The notes under the pieces: generated by a model
Database searches by the model: none
The model's input: the letters and a program-made list of their open reading frames with translations, nothing else
Told to the model about the DNA's origin: nothing
Shown here: piece after piece, positions 1 through 6,498 of the stretch
Position numbering within the stretch: position 1 is the stretch's first letter
Layout of the letters: every line of letters begins with the position of its first letter
From: Gemmatimonadota bacterium
GTDB lineage: Bacteria > ARS69
Length of the DNA: 6,498 bases
Assembly (NCBI GenBank): GCA_021604925.1
Contig: BQJX01000167.1
Coordinates: 1 to 6,498, forward strand
Direction: 5' to 3'
Translations under genes and position numbers: made by a program

Positions 1-2244
<2,244 letters not shown>

Positions 2245-2278
2245 GCCTTGGCCCTGCCGATCGGGCGCGTCGCCGTCG

Positions 2279-2316
2279 TGGGCCCGCGAATCACCGATCC
2301 TCTTCGCCCGGGCCCA
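2279..2316 (+). terminator. Bulged inverted repeat after the kinase gene, possible terminator
   Basis: TGGGCCC (2279-2285) followed by GCGAA (2286-2290) pairs with TTCGC (2303-2307) and GGGCCCA (2310-2316). This gives a 12-bp stem with a two-base CC bulge and a 12-base loop, starting 34 bases after the kinase stop. No T-run follows, so it is not a classic intrinsic terminator. It could instead aid Rho-dependent ending, protect the mRNA 3' end, or be part of the leader of the next gene. Confidence 0.35.
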
Positions 2317-2388
2317 TCCCGGTGTCCCCCATTCCCGCGGAATCCGTTCCCCAGGTGTAGTGCATCGGGCCTCCCACGGCCCCCCACC

Positions 2389-2394
2389 GGAGGG
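2389..2394 (+). promoter_or_regulatory. Shine-Dalgarno that decides the start of the small secreted protein
   Basis: GGAGGG lies six bases before ATG 2401. It selects this ATG over the in-frame TTG at 2248, which has no ribosome site. The codons between them encode a Pro/Arg-rich stretch unlike a protein N-terminus, whereas ATG 2401 opens directly into a signal peptide. Confidence 0.85.
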
Positions 2395-2400
2395 AATGGA

Positions 2401-3018
2401 ATGAAGCTCTTGAGAATCGCAGCGCCGCTGCTGGCACTCCTGCCCGCAGTCGCCGGGGCCGCCACCGGAAACCTGATCGTCAACCCCGGGGCCGAGACCG
2501 GCGATCTCAGCGGATGGACGGATTCCGGCACCGGGTACTCGGTCAACACGACCATCCCGTACAGCGGCGCGTTCGCGTTCCAGGGTGGCTCGAACGGACC
2601 GCAGGGTCCGTACACGAATGAGCTCTACCAGGACGTGGACGTGTCGACGTTTGACGCCGTCATCGACGGTGGCGGCGTGGGCTGGTCCTGCTCCGCGTGG
2701 GGGCGCTCCAACAGCGCCGGCGGGACCACGGACTGGGCCAGCCTGACCGTGAGTCTCCTGAACGGGGCCGGCGGCACCCTGGATACCTGGAACTCGGGAT
2801 CGATCGCGCCGGTGAACACTTGGGTGCCGGTTGCCGGCGGCGCCGTGGTACCGGTGGGCACGCGGACGATTCGCGTCACCCTCCGGTCCACGCGCAGCGT
2901 CGGCGCCAGCAGCGACGGCTTCCACGATGACCTCTCCCTCACGCTGGACATCTCCACCGCGACGCCGGAGAGCGCCCAGCGATCCAGCTGGGCCAGCGTG
3001 AAGGGGGCGTATCGGTAG
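2401..3018 (+). CDS. Small secreted protein, carbohydrate-binding/jelly-roll style
   Basis: 205 residues, function unknown. Seen: a signal peptide (MKLLR, hydrophobic core, AGA|A cleavage after about residue 20). The mature N-terminus is 'NLIVNPGAETGDLSGW', an opening common in exported proteins with CBM_4_9/DUF642-like galactose-binding folds. The body is rich in Gly, Ser, Thr and aromatic residues and appears all-beta. 'SSDGFHDDLSLTL' near the end matches the last strand of such folds ('..D(D/N)VSL..'). There is one Cys in the mature part. After the beta fold the protein ends in a linker and 'SSWASVKGAYR', a Trp/Lys/Tyr/Arg tail that is not part of the fold. No catalytic motif is seen. It probably binds glycan or another surface ligand outside the cell, by inference from the fold style only. 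It lies 156 bases after the kinase and 178 before the LVIVD gene, on the same strand. Confidence 0.87.
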   Translation: MKLLRIAAPLLALLPAVAGAATGNLIVNPGAETGDLSGWTDSGTGYSVNTTIPYSGAFAFQGGSNGPQGPYTNELYQDVDVSTFDAVIDGGGVGWSCSAWGRSNSAGGTTDWASLTVSLLNGAGGTLDTWNSGSIAPVNTWVPVAGGAVVPVGTRTIRVTLRSTRSVGASSDGFHDDLSLTLDISTATPESAQRSSWASVKGAYR

Positions 3019-3086
3019 GTGCAGTCCCGTGGGCCTCGTTGTTTCCGGGCAGTGCCGGATGCGATGCTACCCGTTTCCGCGCTCGT

Positions 3087-3116
3087 TTGACCCCACTGCG
3101 CCGTGACTGCTACGAT
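3087..3116 (+). promoter_or_regulatory. Sigma-70-like promoter for the LVIVD gene
   Basis: TTGACC (3087-3092) matches five of six positions of the -35 consensus. An 18-base spacer leads to TACGAT (3111-3116, four of six), and TGC just before it makes an extended -10. A transcript would begin near 3122-3125 and have a leader of roughly 70-75 bases before the GTG at 3197. It sits in the only sizeable gap before the large gene, so that gene is probably transcribed independently. Sigma specificity in this lineage is assumed, not known. Confidence 0.5.
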
Positions 3117-3182
3117 CGAACGTCGGCTGGCCCTCCCTCGGCTTCGCGTTCGCATCTCGACGACGGCATCCCGTCACTGCCC

Positions 3183-3188
3183 GGGAGG
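3183..3188 (+). promoter_or_regulatory. Shine-Dalgarno that decides the start of the LVIVD gene
   Basis: GGGAGG at 3183-3188 is eight bases before the GTG at 3197, an ideal distance. The other in-frame GTG (3188) overlaps the last base of this motif and so could not use it. I therefore place the start at 3197, three codons downstream of the longest open frame. Confidence 0.7.
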
Positions 3189-3196
3189 TGTCCCAC

Positions 3197-5680
3197 GTGC
3201 CCGCTTCCTTCAAGACCTCGCTGGTGACCCTGATCATCACCGCCCTGGCCGGCCAGTCCGTCCTGCCCTCCGCAACGTTGAGCCAGTGCGTGGACTACGG
3301 GGACTATCTTCACTGGACCGCAACGGTGGACACTCCCTGGAGGTGCCGCGACATCTCGATCGTGGGCGATCTCGCGTACGTCGCGAACGAACACAGCGGC
3401 CTGCTGATCCTGGGCGTTTCGGATCCTCGCCATCCCCTGATTCTCGGAAGCGTCGCCACCCCGGATGACGCGGCCGGGGTCGCCCTTTCCGGAACCCACG
3501 CCCTCGTCGCCGATGAAGCCTCCGGGCTTCAGGTGGTGGACGTTTCCGACCCGAGCGCGCCCGTGATCGTCGGATCGGTGGATACTCCCGGGACGGCGCT
3601 CGGCGTCGCCGCGTCGGCGACCCACGCCTACGTCGCGGACGAGGCGACCGGATTGCTCGTCGTGGACATCACGGATCCGTCGTCACCCACCGTGGTGGGC
3701 AGCGCGGACACCCCCGGGGCCGCCCTGAGTGTCGTGATCGCGGGATCGCTGGCGTATGTGGCCGACGACCTGGCCGGGCTCCAGATCGTGGACATCTCCG
3801 AGCCCACTGCCCCCTCCATCATCGGCGCGATCGACATGTTGGGACGGGCCAGCGATGTCGAGATCTCCGGCAACTTCGCATACCTCGCCAACTACAGCGC
3901 GGGTCTCGGAATCGTGGATGTCTCGCTTCCCGGTGAGCCGATGCTGGTGGGTACCGACTTGTCGCTGCGCGCCAACGGCGGGGCCGTGTCCGGCGGCTTC
4001 ACATATCTCGTGGGAAGCAACGGGCTGCACGTGCACGACACCTCGGACCCGAGCCAGCCGTTGTTGTTGGGGAGCCTGGACGTCGGGAGTGCGGTCGCGG
4101 TGGGCGTCTCCGGGGAGCACGCGTTCGTCGCCGGCGGTGATGTGCATGCCGTGGACATCACAATGCCCGTGCCGGTGGACGTGTTGGACACGCTCTACAA
4201 CCAGGGAACCAACGGACGCTCCGACATTGCGGTGTCGGGAAACCTGGCCTTCCTGGTCTCGGTCGACGAGACCATGTACGGGTCCAGCGGGAGCCTCTCG
4301 GTCGTCGACGTGAGCGACCCGCCCCATCCCGAGCATGTGATCCATCAGACCCATCCCAACCGGCTGGAGTGCGTTGCCGCGCGCGGAGACTACATCTATA
4401 CCGGATCCAAGGGGGTGCTCACGAACGGTTTCCAGGTGATCGACGTGTCCACGCCCTCCTCCCCCACGGTCGCGGGCACGGCCGACGTCCGGACCTACGA
4501 CCTGGCCCTGGACGGCGAGTATGCGTACGTGGCGGGCTACTCGGGAATGCACGTGGTGGACATTGCCGACCCGACCGCGCCCGCGGCCATCCGGTTCGTG
4601 GACACGATCGGCGAGGTCCGGGCCGTTGCCGTGTCCGGTTCCTTCGCGTACTTCGGAGCGGATTGGCACGGCCTGGTGGTCGTGGACATCTCCTCGCCGG
4701 AGAGCGCTTCCATCGTGGGGCAGGTGGAACTGCCACGATCTCCCCGCGACGTCGCCGTCTCCGGGCACCATGTCTACGTGGCCGACGACCTCGCAGGATT
4801 GCAGGTCGTGGATGTCTCGGACCCGACGCAACCGGTGGTCGTGGCCGGCGTGAACACGCTGGGCAGAGCGTCCGGCATCGCGGTTTCGGGGCGTTACCTC
4901 TACTTGGCCTGTGGCGCCGGCGGCGTCCAGGTGTTCGATGTCTCCAATCCGAAAATGCCCCGACTCATCGGCGGAATCGTCGATCCGTTGATGGCGGGAT
5001 TCGGAGCCGCGGAGGACGTGGCGATCTTCGGCGAGGTGGTCTACGTGGCCGCCTGGTTCGGCGGGCTCCAGGTGATCCCTGCCCAGTGCGACGGCCCCCT
5101 TCCGGTGATCCTGTCCGGCCTGGCCGCCGAGCCGGTGGGGAGCTCGGTGCGGCTCTCGTGGTTCACCTCCCAGGAGTCCCGGCACGATGGCTTTGCCGTC
5201 TACCGCAGCCGGTCGGTGTCCTCGGGCTACCGGCGATTGAACGCCGACCTTCTGCGCGGGCGGAACCCGTACTCGTACGAGGACGCGACCGTCCGGCCCG
5301 CATCGACCTACTACTATCGTCTCGGCGCCTTCGACTTCCACGGCGCCGAGACTCTGCACCCCACCATCTCCGTGACGACGCCCGACTGGCGGATCGGCAG
5401 GACCGTTCTGGACCCCGTCTCCCCGAATCCGTTCCGACGGGAGACGTCGCTCTCCTTCACGCTCTCCGCGGCAGGGCCGGCCACGATCGCTGTCTACGAC
5501 ATCGCCGGCCGACGGGTGCGGGAACTCGTGAACGGCGACCTCCCTGCCGGAGACCATTCCGTGCTCTGGGACGGGCGAGATGACCTGGGACGGCAGGCCG
5601 CCGGCGGTACCTATTTTGCCAAGCTCACCGCGGGCACCGTGATCGACACGCAGAAGATCATCCACATGGGAGTTCGCTAG
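3197..5680 (+). CDS. Secreted LVIVD-repeat double beta-propeller with FnIII-like and FlgD/T9SS-like C-terminal domains
   Basis: 827 residues from GTG 3197. Signal peptide about 1-30 (one Lys, then a hydrophobic core, then PSATLSQ). Cys31 opens the mature part ('QCVDYGDYLHW'). Fourteen LVIVD units (PF08309 style: VSG..AYVAD..GLQVVDVSDP..P.(I/V)(V/I)G) fill residues 31-631. A fibronectin-III-like domain (about 635-728) follows, with the 'YRS' and 'YYYRLGAFDFHG' strands. The C-terminal domain (about 735-827) begins 'SPNPFRRETSLSF' and contains 'VYDIAGRRVREL', 'WDGRDDLGRQAAGGTYFAKL' and a final Lys-rich strand. This resembles FlgD Ig-like and type IX sorting domains. Known: LVIVD proteins are exported or cell-surface proteins whose ligands are mostly unknown. 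Inference: a surface or secreted binding protein, perhaps anchored or sorted by the C-terminal domain. No enzyme motif is seen. It has its own promoter and converges on the - strand gene. Confidence 0.93.
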   Translation: MPASFKTSLVTLIITALAGQSVLPSATLSQCVDYGDYLHWTATVDTPWRCRDISIVGDLAYVANEHSGLLILGVSDPRHPLILGSVATPDDAAGVALSGTHALVADEASGLQVVDVSDPSAPVIVGSVDTPGTALGVAASATHAYVADEATGLLVVDITDPSSPTVVGSADTPGAALSVVIAGSLAYVADDLAGLQIVDISEPTAPSIIGAIDMLGRASDVEISGNFAYLANYSAGLGIVDVSLPGEPMLVGTDLSLRANGGAVSGGFTYLVGSNGLHVHDTSDPSQPLLLGSLDVGSAVAVGVSGEHAFVAGGDVHAVDITMPVPVDVLDTLYNQGTNGRSDIAVSGNLAFLVSVDETMYGSSGSLSVVDVSDPPHPEHVIHQTHPNRLECVAARGDYIYTGSKGVLTNGFQVIDVSTPSSPTVAGTADVRTYDLALDGEYAYVAGYSGMHVVDIADPTAPAAIRFVDTIGEVRAVAVSGSFAYFGADWHGLVVVDISSPESASIVGQVELPRSPRDVAVSGHHVYVADDLAGLQVVDVSDPTQPVVVAGVNTLGRASGIAVSGRYLYLACGAGGVQVFDVSNPKMPRLIGGIVDPLMAGFGAAEDVAIFGEVVYVAAWFGGLQVIPAQCDGPLPVILSGLAAEPVGSSVRLSWFTSQESRHDGFAVYRSRSVSSGYRRLNADLLRGRNPYSYEDATVRPASTYYYRLGAFDFHGAETLHPTISVTTPDWRIGRTVLDPVSPNPFRRETSLSFTLSAAGPATIAVYDIAGRRVRELVNGDLPAGDHSVLWDGRDDLGRQAAGGTYFAKLTAGTVIDTQKIIHMGVR
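3287..5089 (+). repeat. Fourteen LVIVD repeats (protein-level, about 42 residues each)
   Basis: Approximate unit starts: 3287, 3449, 3575, 3701, 3827, 3953, 4073, 4190, 4346, 4478, 4595, 4721, 4847 and 4973, ending at Cys codon 5087-5089. Units 2-5 and 11-13 are exactly 42 residues. Units 6, 7 and 10 are 39-40 and unit 9 is 44. Unit 8 carries a ten-residue insertion (VDETMYGSSG). Unit 7 lacks the DVSDP turn (it has ITMPVPV), and unit 1 has an N-terminal extension. At the DNA level the repeats have diverged except for short stretches, for example 14 identical bases at 3758 and 4778. Confidence 0.88.
5411..5677 (+). other. C-terminal FlgD Ig-like / T9SS-type sorting-like domain
   Basis: About 89 residues at the end of the LVIVD protein. 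The order of motifs is SPNPF, an amphipathic 'TSLSFTLSAAGPATIAVYD' strand pair, GRRVREL, the AGDHSVLWDGRDDLGR turn, GGTYFAKL, and a last short strand with Lys before MGVR. This is the shared plan of FlgD_ig (PF13860) and type A T9SS sorting domains. In Bacteroidota it directs export and cell-surface attachment by type IX secretion. Whether this organism has that system cannot be told from this window. Confidence 0.75.
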
Positions 5681-5681
5681 T

Positions 5682-5741
5682 CCGCGGGCGATCGAAGGTA
5701 CCTGGGAGACGGAGAGGTGCGACGCGTTACGGATCGCGCGG
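5682..5741. terminator. Inverted repeat spanning the convergent gene ends, weak bidirectional terminator candidate
   Basis: CCGC (5682-5685) and GCGATC (5688-5693) pair with GATCGC (5732-5737) and GCGG (5738-5741). The result is a 10-bp stem with a two-base GG bulge and a 38-base loop. The left arm follows the LVIVD stop immediately, and the right arm lies in the last codons of the - strand gene. No T-run is present on either side and the loop is long, so support is weak. There is otherwise nothing in the 46-base gap that looks like a terminator for either gene. Confidence 0.22.
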
Positions 5742-6317
5742 TCTCGTCAGGCGCGGCTCGTGCCCCGGATACAACCAACGGAAGAAGAGACGGGTCAGCT
5801 GCGGCAGCACACCCCACACCATGATCGCGATCGACACCACCAGGGACACGAACACCTGCAGCGGACCGGGCAGCGCGGTCAGGAACGGACTCAGGATGAG
5901 ATCCAGGAGAAGCACCAACGGGTAGAGCCCGGCCAGGACAAGGACGGCCGTCTTGTAGCGCGGCGGAGGTTGCGTCACCGCCCGGTTGGGCAGCGTGAAC
6001 CAACGCTCCATGCCGGTCAGCGACGTCACTTCCTCGTGATCCAGGGTGATGGACTCCAGCTTCTCCAACCACTGCCGTCTCTCCGTGGAGCAGAGCCACC
6101 TCTCCAGATCCTCGGCCGAGGCGAACTGACTGATCGCGATGTACTCCTCGCGCCCCTCGCCGGGACGGAGAACGGTGGTCCCCTGGCTGCCCGGGAATCC
6201 CGACGCCGTCCGGGAGATGCCCTTCAGCCATTCATCGTACTGGGATTCGAAACCCGCCCGGACCCGCCGCGCGAACATCGTGGTCACGGGCGATGGGAAA
6301 TGCCTTTGAGATGTCAT
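5727..6317 (-). CDS. Antibiotic biosynthesis monooxygenase-like protein with two membrane helices (COG3224 type)
   Basis: 196 residues from ATG 6317. Residues about 10-95 show the ABM ferredoxin-like domain: VTTMFARRVRAG.., the YDEWLKGI helix, FPGSQGTTVLRP, YIAISQF, then 'LERWLCSTERRQWL'. The linker 'GMERWFTLP...PPPRYK' leads to two hydrophobic helices (about 121-147 and 152-175) and a short basic tail beginning 'RWLYPG'. This order is that of the COG3224 ABM superfamily, membrane-bound proteins of unknown reaction. Some soluble ABM proteins oxidise polyketides or degrade haem, but no such substrate can be assigned here. An upstream in-frame GTG at 6335 would give 202 residues, and a third start at ATG 6278 would cut the first strand. 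None has a clear Shine-Dalgarno, so the start is uncertain. No partner gene is visible beside it. Confidence 0.88.
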   Translation of the reverse strand: MTSQRHFPSPVTTMFARRVRAGFESQYDEWLKGISRTASGFPGSQGTTVLRPGEGREEYIAISQFASAEDLERWLCSTERRQWLEKLESITLDHEEVTSLTGMERWFTLPNRAVTQPPPRYKTAVLVLAGLYPLVLLLDLILSPFLTALPGPLQVFVSLVVSIAIMVWGVLPQLTRLFFRWLYPGHEPRLTRPRDP

Positions 6318-6498
6318 TCCGCGAGGATGCCCCACCGGCGGGAATGCCGACAGTCAAATGCGAGACCGGCACGCGCCTGCAAAGGAAGCCGGCATCGATG
6401 CGGCGCCTTCCCCGCTCCGCCCCCACGGTCGCGGGGCAGCGGCGGGCGGCCCCCCGGGTCAGTCCGGCCGCTGGTCCCGGCGCGGGCGGGCCGCGATG
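6318..6498. other. Non-coding upstream region of the ABM-like gene
   Basis: 181 bases with no convincing gene. On the - strand a TTGACT (6357-6352) lies 34 bases before ATG 6317, but no good -10 follows at 16-18 bases. GCATCGATGC at 6392-6401 is a perfect 10-base palindrome. The stretch from about 6411 is almost pure G+C. The ABM-like gene's promoter is probably somewhere here but I cannot place it with confidence. Confidence 0.4.
6412..6442. terminator. G+C-rich hairpin, possible terminator of a neighbouring gene to the right
   Basis: CCGCT (6412-6416) and GCCCC (6419-6423) pair with GGGGC (6433-6437) and AGCGG (6438-6442). This makes a 10-bp stem with a two-base CC bulge and a nine-base loop. 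Read on the - strand it would sit just after a TGA at 6461-6459 that could end a gene lying beyond the window. There is no T-run. In DNA this G+C-rich, chance hairpins are frequent, hence low confidence in the terminator role. Confidence 0.25.

Noticed and set aside
2248..2400. TTG at 2248 as start of the small secreted protein, adding 51 residues
   Set aside because: There is no ribosome site, the added residues are Pro/Arg-rich, and they would bury the signal peptide. ATG 2401 has GGAGGG at the right distance.
3044..3059. TCCGG-GCAGTG-CCGGA stem-loop after the small secreted protein
   Set aside because: Only five base pairs, no T-run and high G+C make it indistinguishable from chance.
3278..3289. 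Lipoprotein signal at Cys31 of the LVIVD protein
   Set aside because: The residues before Cys are L-S-Q. Lipoboxes need a small residue (Gly, Ala or Ser) directly before Cys, so an ordinary signal peptide is more likely.
4369..5583. A 404-codon + strand frame inside the LVIVD gene
   Set aside because: It is Arg/Gly/Pro-rich, has no recognisable domain, and is an out-of-frame shadow of the propeller and C-terminal domains.
3683..5665. A 660-codon open frame on the - strand opposite the LVIVD gene
   Set aside because: Its product is His/Gly/Asp/Arg/Val-rich with no fold-like pattern and mirrors the repeats of the + strand gene. Long antisense frames are expected opposite strongly G+C-biased coding sequence, and the + strand product has clear domains.
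6392..6401. Perfect palindrome GCATCGATGC as an operator
   Set aside because: It is short, unrepeated and lies more than 70 bases upstream of the nearest start, and no regulator gene is nearby.
6459..6498. C-terminal end of a - strand gene (12 codons ending in TGA at 6461-6459)
   Set aside because: Too short to judge: the residues are basic and low in complexity, and any frame in this composition could give them. Sequence beyond the right edge is needed to decide.
6495..6498. ATG at the very end of the window as start of a + strand gene
   Set aside because: No downstream sequence is available and there is no clear Shine-Dalgarno at a proper distance before it.

Overview
The window is about two-thirds G+C by eye and holds four protein-coding genes: three on the + strand, the first cut by the left edge, and one on the - strand. 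No RNA genes, mobile elements or CRISPR arrays are visible. The mix of a Ser/Thr kinase fused to a TPR array, a secreted LVIVD-repeat protein ending in a FlgD/T9SS-like C-terminal domain, and a 'NLIVNPGAETGDLSGW' secreted protein is typical of high-G+C, uncultured FCB-related or neighbouring phyla (Candidatus Eisenbacteria, Latescibacteria and Krumholzibacteria are the kind of lineage I would test first). This assignment is inference from protein style, not a phylogenetic result.

Layout. (1) Bases 1-2244: membrane Ser/Thr kinase, with the N-terminal start and Gly-rich loop lying left of the window. An intact catalytic core is followed by one transmembrane helix and nine 42-residue TPRs. (2) Bases 2245-2400: non-coding, with a bulged inverted repeat and the Shine-Dalgarno of the next gene. 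(3) Bases 2401-3018: small secreted protein of jelly-roll/carbohydrate-binding style with an odd aromatic-basic C-terminal tail. (4) Bases 3019-3196: non-coding, with the best promoter candidate of the window (TTGACC, 18 bp, TGC-TACGAT) and a Shine-Dalgarno. (5) Bases 3197-5680: 827-residue secreted protein with signal peptide, 14 LVIVD propeller blades, a fibronectin-III-like domain and a FlgD-like/T9SS-like C-terminal domain. (6) Bases 5681-5726: short convergent gap, spanned by an inverted repeat. (7) Bases 5727-6317, - strand: antibiotic-biosynthesis-monooxygenase-like domain with two C-terminal membrane helices (COG3224 type). (8) Bases 6318-6498: very G+C-rich non-coding sequence with one good hairpin.

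Working together. The three + strand genes share an envelope theme: a membrane kinase with probably extracytoplasmic TPRs, then two exported proteins likely destined for the surface or medium. Only order and strand link them. The gaps (156 and 178 bp), a possible terminator and an internal promoter argue against one tight operon. I see no clear evidence of a new multi-gene system. The most interesting material is the internal architecture of the 14-blade protein and the C-terminal tails of the two exported proteins.
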